Origin: Streptomyces silaceus
GTDB taxonomy: Bacteria; Actinomycetota; Actinomycetes; Streptomycetales; Streptomycetaceae
NCBI RefSeq assembly: GCF_001419745.1
Contig: NZ_LIRJ01000030.1
Location: forward strand, 1 to 38,991
Direction: 5' to 3'
DNA length: 38,991 nucleotides
In this document: positions 6,792 through 14,590 of the stretch, in pieces
Position numbering within the stretch: the first letter of the stretch is position 1
How the letters are laid out: every line of letters begins with the position of its first letter
Notes under the pieces: model-generated
The model's input: only the letters and a program-made list of their open reading frames with translations
What the model was told of the DNA's origin: nothing
The model's database searches: none
Made by a program: the position numbers and the translations under genes

Positions 6792-9599
6792 ATGAGCGAC
6801 GAGCCGCAGCAGCAGGATCCTGCCGGACACCAGGGCCGGCCGCCCAGGGAGCCGCAGGACACGCCCGCCGGCACCCCCGAGGACCCGGCCGAGGGGGCGA
6901 AGGGAGCGGCGGAGGGCGCGGCCGCGAAGAAGGCGCAGACGCCGCCCCCGGGCGCCGCGGGCGCGGCGGGCTCCGGAACGGCGGCCAAGGGCTCGGAGGG
7001 CGCCGAGACGGGCTCTGAGGGGCCTCGGACGGGCCCCCGGGCCGACTCCCCGGCGACCGGAGCCGGAACCGGTGCCGGAACCGGAGCTGGTCACGGAGCC
7101 GGTGCCGGAGCTGCTCCCGACGCCGGGACCACGCAGATCCCTGCCGTGAGCGCGGCGGCGGGCGCGGGCGCCGGGGCGGCGGCCCCGGGGACGGCCGCGT
7201 CGGCGGCGGCGCCCTCCGGCCCCGCGGCCGACGGCACCGACGGCACCGACGGGAAGAAGCCGAAAAAGGCCAAGCGCCCCAAGCGCAAGGGCTGGCGGCG
7301 GATCTTCCCGACCTGGCGCATGGTCCTCGGCGGCTTCATCCTGCTGATCCTGCTCTGCGTCGGCGGCTTCATGGCTGGCTACATGCTGGTCGACATCCCG
7401 CCGGCGAACGCCGCGGCGACCAAGCAGAGCAACGTCTACCTGTACTCCGACGGCACCCAGATCGCCCGCGACGGCGAGGTCAACCGCGAGAAGGTGCCCC
7501 TCAAGCAGATCCCGCTCACCGTCCAGCACTCCGTGCTCGCCGCCGAGGACCGCGACTTCTACGGGGAGTCCGCGGTCGACCCCAAGGCGATGATCCGCGC
7601 CGCCTGGAACACCGTCACCGGCAAGGGCAAGCAGTCGGGCTCCACCATCACCCAGCAGTACGTGAAGAACTACTACCTGGGCCAGGAGCAGACGGTCACC
7701 CGCAAGGTGAAGGAGTTCTTCATCTCGATCAAGCTGGACCGCGAGGTGAGCAAGGACGACATCCTCGCGGGCTATCTGAACACCAGCTACTTCGGCCGCA
7801 ACGCGTACGGCGTCCAGGCCGCCGCCCAGGCCTACTACGGCAAGGACGTCGAGAAGCTCTCCGTCGCCCAGGGCGCCTACCTCGCGACGCTGCTCAACTC
7901 CCCCAACGCGTACGACGTCGCCACCCACCCCGAGAACAAGTCCCGCGCCATGGGCCGCTGGAACTACGTCCTGGACGGCATGGTCACGGAGGGCTGGCTC
8001 AGCAGGTCCGACCGGGCCGGCATGAAGTTCCCGATGCCCGACGAGGCCAAGGGCGCGGCGGGCCTGTCCGGGCAGCGCGGCTATGTCGTCAAGGCCGTCG
8101 AGGACTATCTGACGTCCAACAAGATCATCGACGAGGAGACGCTGGCCAAGGGCGGCTACCGCATCACCACGACCCTCCAGAAGGACCGTCAGGAGGCCTT
8201 CAAGAAGGCCGTCGAGGACCAGGTGATGTCGAAGGTCGACAAGGACGCGCGCAAGGTCGACCGCAACGTCCGCGCGGGCGGCGCCTCCATCGACCCGGCC
8301 ACCGGCAAGGTCGTCGCGATGTACGGCGGCATCGACTACACCAAGCAATATGTCAACAACGCGACGCGGCGCGACTACCAGGTCGGATCGACCTTCAAGC
8401 CGTTCGTGTTCACCTCCGCGGTGGAGAACGGCTCGGTCACCCAGGACGGCCGCGCGATCACCCCGAACACCGTCTACGACGGCACCAACAAGCGTCCCGT
8501 GCAGGGCTGGAGCGGCGGCGCGTACGCCCCCGAGAACGAGGACCAGGTCTCCTACGGCAACATCACCGTCAGCGAGGCCACCGACAAGTCCGTGAACTCG
8601 GTGTACGCGCAGATGGCCGTCGACGTCGGCTCCGACAAGGTCAAGGACACCGCGATCGCCCTCGGCGTCCCGGAGAGCACCCCCGACCTCACCGCCTCCC
8701 CCTCCATCGCGCTCGGCCCGTCCACCGCGAGCGTCCTGGACATGACCGAGGCGTACGCGACGCTCGCCAACCACGGCAAGCACGGCACGTACACGATCGT
8801 CGAGAAGATCACCAAGGACGGCGCGGAGGTCGAGCTGCCGGGCAAGGACACCGAGCAGGCCGTGTCCCGCGAGGCCGCCGACACCACCACCTCGATCCTG
8901 CAGAGCGTCGTCCAGGGCGGCACCGGCACGGCGGCGCAGGGCGCGGGCCGCCCCGCGGCGGGCAAGACCGGCACCGCGGAGAACGACACGGCGGCCTGGT
9001 TCGCCGGCTACACCCCGGACCTCGCGACGGTGGTCGCCGTCATGGGCCAGGACCCGGACACCGGTGCGCATACGCCGCTGTACGGCGCGCTCGGCGAGCA
9101 GCGCATCAACGGCGGCGCCTACCCGGCGCGCGTCTGGGCGCAGTTCACCAAGGCCGCCCTGGAGGGCAAGCCCGTCAAGGACTTCGACCTGGAGCTGGAG
9201 CAGGGCGCGGACCTGCCGCCGGTGCCCGACCCGACGACGGGCGGCGCCACCACGGGCGACCAGGACACCGGCGGCACCACGGACGGCGGGGCCACCACGG
9301 GTGACCAGGACAACGGCGGCGCCACGACCGGCGGCCAGGACAACGGCGGCGCGACCACCGGGGGCCAGGACAACGGCGGCCAGACCGGTGGGCAGACGGG
9401 CGGCCAGACGGGTGGCCAGACCGGCGGACAGGACCCCGGGGGCACCACCGACGGGGGCGCCACGGACGGCGGGGCGACGGACGGCGGCGCCACCCAGGGC
9501 GGCCCGACGGGCGGCGGCACCGATACGGGAGGGGGCGGCGCGGCCACCGACGGCGGCGCCACGGACGGCGGCGCGCTGGGCGGCCTCACGGACGGCTAG
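6792..9599 (+). CDS. class A penicillin-binding protein
   Basis: A 935-residue bifunctional peptidoglycan synthase. Residues 1-155 are an Ala/Gly/Pro-rich cytoplasmic tail, followed by a basic patch and one transmembrane anchor at about 178-200. The glycosyltransferase 51 domain follows, with catalytic Glu252 in AAEDRDFYGE and the GSTITQQYVKN motif. The transpeptidase domain has the nucleophile Ser533 in GSTFKP, the SVN motif at 600-602 and KTG at 725-727, so both activities look intact. From about residue 813 a Gly/Thr/Asp/Gln repeat tail runs to the end. The start has a GAGAG ribosome site just upstream. It polymerises glycan and cross-links peptides at the outer face of the membrane. Confidence 0.95.
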   Translation: MSDEPQQQDPAGHQGRPPREPQDTPAGTPEDPAEGAKGAAEGAAAKKAQTPPPGAAGAAGSGTAAKGSEGAETGSEGPRTGPRADSPATGAGTGAGTGAGHGAGAGAAPDAGTTQIPAVSAAAGAGAGAAAPGTAASAAAPSGPAADGTDGTDGKKPKKAKRPKRKGWRRIFPTWRMVLGGFILLILLCVGGFMAGYMLVDIPPANAAATKQSNVYLYSDGTQIARDGEVNREKVPLKQIPLTVQHSVLAAEDRDFYGESAVDPKAMIRAAWNTVTGKGKQSGSTITQQYVKNYYLGQEQTVTRKVKEFFISIKLDREVSKDDILAGYLNTSYFGRNAYGVQAAAQAYYGKDVEKLSVAQGAYLATLLNSPNAYDVATHPENKSRAMGRWNYVLDGMVTEGWLSRSDRAGMKFPMPDEAKGAAGLSGQRGYVVKAVEDYLTSNKIIDEETLAKGGYRITTTLQKDRQEAFKKAVEDQVMSKVDKDARKVDRNVRAGGASIDPATGKVVAMYGGIDYTKQYVNNATRRDYQVGSTFKPFVFTSAVENGSVTQDGRAITPNTVYDGTNKRPVQGWSGGAYAPENEDQVSYGNITVSEATDKSVNSVYAQMAVDVGSDKVKDTAIALGVPESTPDLTASPSIALGPSTASVLDMTEAYATLANHGKHGTYTIVEKITKDGAEVELPGKDTEQAVSREAADTTTSILQSVVQGGTGTAAQGAGRPAAGKTGTAENDTAAWFAGYTPDLATVVAVMGQDPDTGAHTPLYGALGEQRINGGAYPARVWAQFTKAALEGKPVKDFDLELEQGADLPPVPDPTTGGATTGDQDTGGTTDGGATTGDQDNGGATTGGQDNGGATTGGQDNGGQTGGQTGGQTGGQTGGQDPGGTTDGGATDGGATDGGATQGGPTGGGTDTGGGGAATDGGATDGGALGGLTDG
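9231..9596 (+). repeat. coding minisatellite in PBP C-terminus
   Basis: In-frame imperfect repeats of short words encoding GGATTGDQDNGG, GGQTGGQT and DGGATDGGAT. The word GGCCAGGACAACGGCGGC or a close variant occurs three times between about 9300 and 9390, followed by four GGNCAGAC-type units. The tract encodes the extracellular tail of the class A penicillin-binding protein and should be prone to length change between strains. Confidence 0.8.
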
Positions 9600-9603
9600 C
9601 CGC

Positions 9604-9619
9604 CGCCCCCTCGGGGGCG
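9604..9619. terminator. short terminator hairpin
   Basis: Short stem CGCCCCC/GGGGGCG with almost no loop, lying between the convergent penicillin-binding protein gene and sugE and touching the sugE stop codon. There is no T run. A weak candidate. Confidence 0.4.
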
Positions 9620-9940
9620 TCAGTGGCCGGAGGTCGCCTTCAGGCCGACCACAGCCACCAACAGCAGACAGACGAAGAAGATGCGCGCGGCGGTGACGGG
9701 CTCACCCAGGATCACCATGCCCAGCACCGCCGCGCCGGCCGCGCCGATGCCGACCCACACGCCGTACGCGGTACCGATGGGCAGCGTCTTGGCGGCCTGC
9801 GACAGCAGCATCATGCTCGCGACGATGCCCGCGCCCGTGAACACGCTGGGCCACAGCCGGGTGAATCCGTCGGTGTACTTCATCCCGATCGACCAGCCCA
9901 CCTCGAGCAGACCGGCGACGATCAACAGAACCCAGGCCAT
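9620..9940 (-). CDS. sugE: guanidinium exporter, SMR family (SugE/Gdx)
   Basis: A 106-residue small multidrug resistance protein with four hydrophobic helices. The invariant proton/substrate-coupling glutamate is Glu13 (AGLLEVGWS). The sequence matches the SugE/Gdx subgroup rather than EmrE: LLEVGWSIGMKYTDGF, LPIGTAYGVWVGIGAAGAA and a C-terminal GLKATSGH. Known members of that subgroup export guanidinium in exchange for protons as dual-topology dimers. The ATG at 9940 is chosen because GGAGGT lies 6 bases upstream; the longer reading frame to 10060 runs through the riboswitch and is not coding. The guanidine-III aptamer in the leader independently supports the guanidinium assignment. Confidence 0.93.
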   Translation of the reverse strand: MAWVLLIVAGLLEVGWSIGMKYTDGFTRLWPSVFTGAGIVASMMLLSQAAKTLPIGTAYGVWVGIGAAGAAVLGMVILGEPVTAARIFFVCLLLVAVVGLKATSGH

Positions 9941-9990
9941 GACGGCACCTCCGACACACGGAACGCGGAACGCGTTGCTTGAAAGGGGGT

Positions 9991-10032
9991 GCGTCGTCTT
10001 TGCGGAACCCGGTACGGCGCGTCTCGTCGGGG
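9991..10032 (-). ncRNA. guanidine-III riboswitch (ykkC-III)
   Basis: Read on the minus strand, this 42-base segment matches the guanidine-III aptamer consensus as I remember it from the Thermobifida fusca structure. It has GACGAG, then GCGCCGTACC, a purine-rich bridge, and AAGACGACGC at the end. GCGCCGT can pair with ACGACGC with one C-A mismatch. The pseudoknot pair CCGG/CCGG of the T. fusca RNA is replaced here by CCCG/CGGG, a compensatory change that keeps pairing. It lies about 50 bases upstream of the sugE start, exactly where such switches are known. A small hairpin AACGCG-TTC-CGCGTT (9962-9976) separates it from the ribosome site, so translational control is plausible. Confidence 0.85.
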
Positions 10033-10060
10033 TCCCTCCAAGGTAGCAAAGGCCGCGCAA

Positions 10061-10092
10061 AAGGGGCTGGTGACGATGGTCACCAGCCCCTT
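10061..10092. terminator. terminator after groES-like gene
   Basis: Perfect 14-bp stem AAGGGGCTGGTGAC with its complement around a GATG loop. It lies 37 bases past the stop of the GroES-like gene and before the sugE leader on the same strand, so it insulates the riboswitch transcript. Confidence 0.85.
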
Positions 10093-10128
10093 GCGCGTAC
10101 GGCTGCCCGCTGACGCGCGCGGCGCCGT

Positions 10129-10473
10129 CTACAGGTACAGGCCCGTGGAGTCCTCGGAGCCCTCGAACCGGTCGGCGGCCACGGCGTGCAAGTCGCGCTC
10201 CCGCATCAGGACGTAGGCCACGCCGCGCACCTCGACCTCGGCGCGGTCCTCGGGGTCGTACAGGACCCGGTCGCCCGGCTCGACCGCACGGACGTTCTGC
10301 CCGACCGCGACCACCTCGGCCCAGGCGAGCCGCCGGCCCACGGCCGCGGTCGCGGGGATGAGGATGCCGCCGCCGGAGCGCCGCTCGCCCTCGCCGGTGT
10401 CCTGCCGCACGAGCACGCGGTCGTGCAGCATGCGGATGGGCAGCTTGTCGTCGTGGTGGGTCTTCTCGCTCAC
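10129..10473 (-). CDS. GroES-family co-chaperonin paralogue
   Basis: A 114-residue protein related to GroES. It shows the LHDRVLVR opening, a GGGILIP mobile-loop-like segment, AEVVAVGQNVRAVEPGDRVLYDPEDRAEVEVRG in the core strands and the final VLMRERDLHAV strand. It is slightly longer than canonical GroES (about 97 residues) because of a charged N-terminus and a Ser/Thr/Gly tail. No groEL is nearby, unlike the main groES locus of streptomycetes. Whether it caps GroEL or has another partner is not visible. A strong terminator follows it. Confidence 0.85.
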   Translation of the reverse strand: MSEKTHHDDKLPIRMLHDRVLVRQDTGEGERRSGGGILIPATAAVGRRLAWAEVVAVGQNVRAVEPGDRVLYDPEDRAEVEVRGVAYVLMRERDLHAVAADRFEGSEDSTGLYL

Positions 10474-10538
10474 GCCCCGAACCTACCTGTCCCGGCGGGA
10501 ACCGTGGGCTCCCGGGTCGGCTCCCGTGCCGGACGGGG

Positions 10539-10865
10539 TCAGTCGCCGCGCCGCCGCGAGCTCACCACGAGGAGCCCCACGAGGCCCACGGCCACCAGGG
10601 CGACCGGGACGATGCGCTCGATACGGGGCGAACCGTCCTCCGTGACGAGCTGCCCCTTGACGTCCGAGACGAAGCGGTTCGCCCCGACGTACGCCCGGCC
10701 CAGTGAGTTGTCCACGCTCGCGACGACCTTCGCCTTCGCGTCGCCGACGATCGTCTTCGGGTGGACCCGCACCCCGATCTCGTCGAGGGTCTCGGCCAAC
10801 TGGTCGCGCCGGCGCTTGATGTCCGCCTCGATCTGCGCAGGGGTCCTGGCATCCGCATCCGACAC
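10539..10865 (-). CDS. DUF3618 membrane protein
   Basis: A 108-residue protein of the DUF3618 family. It has the conserved N-terminal RTPAQIEADIKRRRDQLAETLDEIG helix and a VHPKTIVGDAKAKV block. One transmembrane segment (VPVALVAVGLVGLLVVSS) closes the chain, followed by a basic RRR tail, so the N-terminus should be cytoplasmic. The GTG at 10865 is chosen because GGAGG lies 7 bases upstream; the longer in-frame ORF runs antisense through the peroxiredoxin gene. It is divergent from bcp. Members often sit in envelope or phage-holin-like contexts, but the function is unknown. Confidence 0.85.
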   Translation of the reverse strand: MSDADARTPAQIEADIKRRRDQLAETLDEIGVRVHPKTIVGDAKAKVVASVDNSLGRAYVGANRFVSDVKGQLVTEDGSPRIERIVPVALVAVGLVGLLVVSSRRRGD

Positions 10866-10909
10866 CGCGCTGCCTCCGTGGTCGTATCCGAGAGTGAGTG
10901 AATGTGTGA

Positions 10910-10939
10910 CCCACAGTCTGTTGCCCCACAGTCTGTCAG
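10910..10939. repeat. 12-bp direct repeat between DUF3618 and bcp
   Basis: CCCACAGTCTGT occurs twice with a 15-base period (10910 and 10925) in the short divergent intergenic region. The spacing is compatible with a tandem operator, but no known consensus was recognised. Confidence 0.45.
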
Positions 10940-11018
10940 CTTCACGGTCACCGCACCCCACGGCACCCCCATTACGCTCGTGACCGTCACTGCCCCCCTC
11001 GCGAGGAGACCGAGAGAC

Positions 11019-11486
11019 ATGAGCGAGCGACTCCAGCCCGGCGACACCGCCCCCGCCTTCACCCTGCCCGACGCCGACGGCAAGGACGTCTCGCTGGCCG
11101 ACCACAAGGGCCGCAAGGTCATCGTGTACTTCTACCCGGCCGCCCTCACCCCCGGCTGCACCAAGCAGGCCTGCGACTTCACGGACAACCTCGACGCGCT
11201 CGCGGCCGCCGGGTACGACGTCATCGGCGTGTCCCCCGACAAGCCGGAGAAGCTCGCGAAGTTCCGCGAGAAGGAGAACCTCAAGGTCACGCTGGTCGGG
11301 GACCCCTCCAAGGAGACCCTGGAGGCGTACGGCGCCTTCGGCGAGAAGAAGCTGTACGGCAAGGTCGTGACCGGCGTCATCCGCTCGACCGTCGTCGTCG
11401 ACGAGGAGGGCAAGGTCGAACACGCCTTCTACAACGTGAAGGCGACCGGCCACGTGGCGAAGATCATCAAGGACCTCGGCATCTGA
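11019..11486 (+). CDS. bcp: thioredoxin-dependent peroxiredoxin (Bcp/PrxQ)
   Basis: A 155-residue peroxiredoxin of the Bcp/PrxQ class that reduces hydroperoxides in the cytoplasm using thioredoxin. The peroxidatic Cys47 and resolving Cys52 lie in the typical LTPGCTKQACDF context, the spacing of atypical two-cysteine PrxQ enzymes. The conserved GVSPDKPEKLAKF region and C-terminal VIRSTVVVDEEG strand are present, and the length is normal. A GAGGAGA ribosome site precedes the ATG at 11019. A perfect hairpin at 11531-11552 ends the transcript. It is divergent from the DUF3618 gene. Confidence 0.95.
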   Translation: MSERLQPGDTAPAFTLPDADGKDVSLADHKGRKVIVYFYPAALTPGCTKQACDFTDNLDALAAAGYDVIGVSPDKPEKLAKFREKENLKVTLVGDPSKETLEAYGAFGEKKLYGKVVTGVIRSTVVVDEEGKVEHAFYNVKATGHVAKIIKDLGI

Positions 11487-11530
11487 CCGACACGCCGTGA
11501 CGCACGCGCCGTGCGCCGCCCACTGTGACG

Positions 11531-11552
11531 AAGGCCCCCTCCCGGGGGCCTT
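11531..11552 (+). terminator. terminator after bcp
   Basis: Nine-base-pair stem AAGGCCCCC/GGGGGCCTT with a TCCC loop, followed by TTTCGTTT. It is a typical intrinsic terminator 44 bases past the bcp stop. Confidence 0.85.
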
Positions 11553-11623
11553 TCGTTTGCCATGGCCATCTTGGAGCAAGTGATCCCAGGGGAACATGCC
11601 CGAAGAACGAAAGGATCCACTCC

Positions 11624-13120
11624 ATGGCGGCCCACGAAGAGACCGAGGCCGACGCCGAGGCGGTCAAACGCCATCGCGCCCTGTTCCGGGCCGTGAAACG
11701 CCGCAGGAATCCACCGCTGCGGCGCACCGACATCACGGTCACGGACGAGGCCGCGGTCAAACGAGCGGTCAAGGCGGCCTCGCTCGGCAACGCCATGGAG
11801 TGGTTCGACTTCGGCATCTACAGTTATCTGGCCGTCACGATCGGCCATGTGTTCTTCCCGTCCGGGAACGACACGGCGCAGCTGATCTCGTCGTTCGCGA
11901 CCTTCGCGGTGTCGTTCCTCGTACGCCCGCTCGGCGGTATGGTCTTCGGCCCGATGGGCGACAAGATCGGCCGCAAGAAGGTCCTCGCGCTGACGATGAT
12001 CATGATGGCGATCGGCACGCTCGCCATCGGCCTGATCCCGTCCTACGACACGATCGGCTTCTGGGCGCCCGCCCTCCTGATCTTCTTCCGCCTCGTCCAG
12101 GGCTTCTCCACGGGCGGCGAGTACGGCGGCGCCTCGACCTTCATCGCCGAGTACGCGCCCGACAAGCGCCGCGGCTACTTCGGCAGCTTCCTGGAGATGG
12201 GCACCCTCGCCGGCTACACCGGCGCGGCGGGCCTCGTCCTCGTCCTCAACTCCGCGCTCGGCTCCGACACCATGGAGTCCTGGGGCTGGCGCGTCCCGTT
12301 CCTCGTCGCGGGCCCGCTCGGCCTCGTCGGCCTCTACCTGCGGCTGCGCCTCGACGAGACGCCGGCCTTCCAGAAGCTGGAGGACGAGACCTACCACTCC
12401 GCCTCGGAGGGCGCCTCCAGCGTCGAGTCGACCGCCAAGGGCGACCTCGCGAAGATCTTCCGCGAGTACTGGCCGACGCTGCTCCTGTGCATCGCCCTGG
12501 TCGGCGCGTACAACGTCACCGACTACATGCTGCTCTCGTACATGCCGACGTATCTCTCCGACGAACTCGGCTACGACGACTCGCACGGCCTGCTGATCCT
12601 CATCGGCACGATGGTCGTCCTGATGCTGATCATCACTCAGGTCGGCAAGCTCTCCGACCGCTTCGGCCGCAAGCCGCTCCTGATGACGGGCATGGTGGGC
12701 TTCCTGGTCCTGTCCCTGCCGGCGTTCCTCCTCATCAAGCAGGGCAGCCTGCTCGCGGTCTCCGGCGGCATGCTGCTGCTCGGTCTCTCCCTGGTCTGTC
12801 TGCTCGGCACGATGTCGGCGACGCTGCCCGCCCTGTTCCCCACCCCGGTCCGCTACGGCTCCCTCTCGGTGGGCTACAACCTCTCCGCCTCCCTCTTCGG
12901 CGGCACGGCTCCCCTGGTCATCACGGCCCTGATCAGCCTCACGGGCACGGACCTGGTCCCCGCGTACTACTCGATGGCAGCGGCGCTGGTCGGCATCATC
13001 GCGGTCGCCTGCCTGAAGGAAACGGCCCAGAAGCCCCTGGCGGGCTCCCCTCCGTCGGTCGAGACGAAGGAGGAGGCGGCAGAGCTGGTCGAGGCCCAGG
13101 CCCCGGCGCCGAAGTTCTGA
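11624..13120 (+). CDS. MFS transporter, ProP-like metabolite:H+ symporter
   Basis: A 498-residue major facilitator with twelve hydrophobic segments. It belongs to the metabolite:H+ symporter group: GNAMEWFDFGIYSYLA at helix 1, GDKIGRKK in loop 2-3, FSTGGEYGGASTFIAEYAP around helix 4-5 and DRFGRKP in loop 8-9. ProP, the osmolyte (proline/betaine) importer, is the closest family I recognise. The substrate is not fixed by sequence, so no symbol is given. The long charged N-terminus (about 40 residues) is unusual but follows a plausible ribosome site (AAGGA) for the ATG at 11624. A 17-bp terminator follows. Confidence 0.88.
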   Translation: MAAHEETEADAEAVKRHRALFRAVKRRRNPPLRRTDITVTDEAAVKRAVKAASLGNAMEWFDFGIYSYLAVTIGHVFFPSGNDTAQLISSFATFAVSFLVRPLGGMVFGPMGDKIGRKKVLALTMIMMAIGTLAIGLIPSYDTIGFWAPALLIFFRLVQGFSTGGEYGGASTFIAEYAPDKRRGYFGSFLEMGTLAGYTGAAGLVLVLNSALGSDTMESWGWRVPFLVAGPLGLVGLYLRLRLDETPAFQKLEDETYHSASEGASSVESTAKGDLAKIFREYWPTLLLCIALVGAYNVTDYMLLSYMPTYLSDELGYDDSHGLLILIGTMVVLMLIITQVGKLSDRFGRKPLLMTGMVGFLVLSLPAFLLIKQGSLLAVSGGMLLLGLSLVCLLGTMSATLPALFPTPVRYGSLSVGYNLSASLFGGTAPLVITALISLTGTDLVPAYYSMAAALVGIIAVACLKETAQKPLAGSPPSVETKEEAAELVEAQAPAPKF

Positions 13121-13136
13121 CGCTCCCCTCCGGCCC

Positions 13137-13176
13137 GGAACGGCCCGCCCCGCCGCCAAGCGGGGCGGGCCGTTCC
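13137..13176 (+). terminator. terminator after MFS gene
   Basis: Perfect 17-bp stem beginning GGAACGGCCCGCCCCGC, loop CGCCAA, followed by ATTTT. It lies 16 bases past the MFS stop and separates it from the HNH pair. Confidence 0.9.
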
Positions 13177-13257
13177 ATTTTCGGGCGTGACTGTCTGATA
13201 AGCGGTTCGTTGCTCTGTACGAGGCTGCGAACGTGCGGCCGAGACAGGGAGGGCGAC

Positions 13258-13899
13258 ATGCCGGTCAGTCGGTACACCAAGGAGCGGCTGGAAGAGGCGG
13301 CCCAGTCGTCACGGACGCTGTCCGAGGCGCTGGGAAAGGTGGGGGTGGATCCGAAGAGTTCGACGCGAGGGTACGTGCGGGATCGGATGCGGAGGCTGGG
13401 GGTGGACATGTCGCACTTCGAGCGCGAGGGGACGCGGTGGACCCGTGAGGTCCTCGAGCCTGCGGTCGCCGCGTCGAAGAGCGTGAACGACGTACTGCGG
13501 CACCTGGGAATCGAGGTCGTGGGCGGCCATCACACGAACATCTCCCGTGGCATCAAGGCGTATGGCATCGATACGTCGCACTTCCGGCAGCCGTCCCGGC
13601 TCGGCATTCCCCGACAGCGCCACAGCCCGGACCGCCTCCTGGTCGCTCAGGAGCCGACGAGCGCGCGACGCATCCAGGGCGACCGGCTCAGGCGGGCCAT
13701 GACCGAGCTCGGCGTCGCAGAGCGGTGCGCGATGTGCGGAACGGAACCGCTGTGGCGAGGGCATCCGCTGCCTCTGGAGGTCGACCACATCGACGGCGAC
13801 TGGCGCGACAACAGGATCGAGAACCTTCGGCTGCTGTGCCCCAACTGCCACTCGACCACGGACACCTATCGCGGTCGCGGGAAGGGGCGCCGGTCATGA
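13258..13899 (+). CDS. HNH endonuclease with two SHF-type modules
   Basis: A 213-residue protein. The N-terminal part holds two related modules of about 50 residues (5-54 and 61-109), each built as a Tyr/Trp-Thr-x-Glu start, an AxxSxS...LGI turn and a closing GVDMSHF or GIDTSHF. The C-terminus is an HNH nuclease domain with zinc ligands Cys157/Cys160 and Cys194/Cys197, catalytic-type Asp176-His177 (EVDHIDG) and the IENLRLLCPNCH block. The modules look like helix-turn-helix DNA readers; that is inferred from pattern only. A GGGAGGG site precedes the ATG. The stop overlaps the next gene's ATG by four bases. Codon choice is less GC-biased than in the neighbours, which hints at transfer. Confidence 0.88.
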   Translation: MPVSRYTKERLEEAAQSSRTLSEALGKVGVDPKSSTRGYVRDRMRRLGVDMSHFEREGTRWTREVLEPAVAASKSVNDVLRHLGIEVVGGHHTNISRGIKAYGIDTSHFRQPSRLGIPRQRHSPDRLLVAQEPTSARRIQGDRLRRAMTELGVAERCAMCGTEPLWRGHPLPLEVDHIDGDWRDNRIENLRLLCPNCHSTTDTYRGRGKGRRS

Positions 13900-14582
13900 G
13901 CGAGCCGGTCCGCTATACGCGGGAGTTGCTGGCGGAGGCCGCCGAGAGCTGTTCCGGCATCGACGAGGTCATCGCTTTCTTGGGAACACGTCCTTACGGG
14001 AGCCTCCGCAGCCATCTGTTCAAGCGGTTCGACCACTTCGGGATCGATGTATCCCACTTCCCCCGTGCACGGCGGGGAGCGTGCCGCAGACCTTCGCCCG
14101 ACAAACTACGGCAGGCGGTCTCTCAGGCCTCGTCCGTCGCGGGAGCACTGCGCATTCTGGGTATCGCGACGAATGGCCGTCACTCTCTCCTGTTCCGTCG
14201 ATGGGTGGCAGAGGACGGGATCGGCACCTCCCATTTCCTCGGCCAAGCCCACCGTCGGGACAAGCCCGGGACGACGCCGCTGAAGACGGCGACCGAGCTG
14301 CTCGTCAAACACGACGGCCGACGTCGCACCAAGACCGCCCTCCTGCGCCGGGCCCTGCGTGAGGTCGGCGTGCCCGAGTTCTGCGCCGAGTGCGGAACCC
14401 CACCCGAATGGAACGGTCGGCCCATGACGCTGGAGATCGATCACATCAACGGAGAGGGGAGCGACGACCGGCGCGAGAACCTTCGGCTGCTGTGCCCCAA
14501 CTGCCACGCGGTCACCGACACATGGTGCAGAGGCGGGAAACGGCGTCGCCCGCAGTGCCGCCCCGCGCCATCGGTACCATAG
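13896..14582 (+). CDS. second HNH endonuclease paralogue
   Basis: A 228-residue paralogue of the preceding protein with the same plan. Two SHF-type modules (6-54 ending GIDVSHF and 66-113 ending GIGTSHF) are followed by an HNH domain with Cys163/Cys166, Asp182-His183 (EIDHING) and Cys200/Cys203. The two HNH domains share the exact ENLRLLCPNCH core, while the modules differ much more. That is the pattern expected if the two proteins recognise different sites or form a heterodimer. The start overlaps the upstream stop (ATGA), so the genes are translationally coupled. The stop lies 8 bases before the tRNA-Leu gene. The target and biological role are unknown. Confidence 0.88.
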   Translation: MSEPVRYTRELLAEAAESCSGIDEVIAFLGTRPYGSLRSHLFKRFDHFGIDVSHFPRARRGACRRPSPDKLRQAVSQASSVAGALRILGIATNGRHSLLFRRWVAEDGIGTSHFLGQAHRRDKPGTTPLKTATELLVKHDGRRRTKTALLRRALREVGVPEFCAECGTPPEWNGRPMTLEIDHINGEGSDDRRENLRLLCPNCHAVTDTWCRGGKRRRPQCRPAPSVP

Positions 14583-14590
14583 ACGGGCAC

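Noticed and set aside
6744..9071. 775-residue ORF antisense to the penicillin-binding protein gene
   Set aside because: Composition is Arg/Gly/Val/Leu-rich as expected for an antisense frame in high-GC DNA, and the sense frame has all PBP motifs.
11429..13159. 576-residue ORF opposite the MFS transporter
   Set aside because: Antisense shadow; sense frame has twelve membrane helices and MFS motifs.
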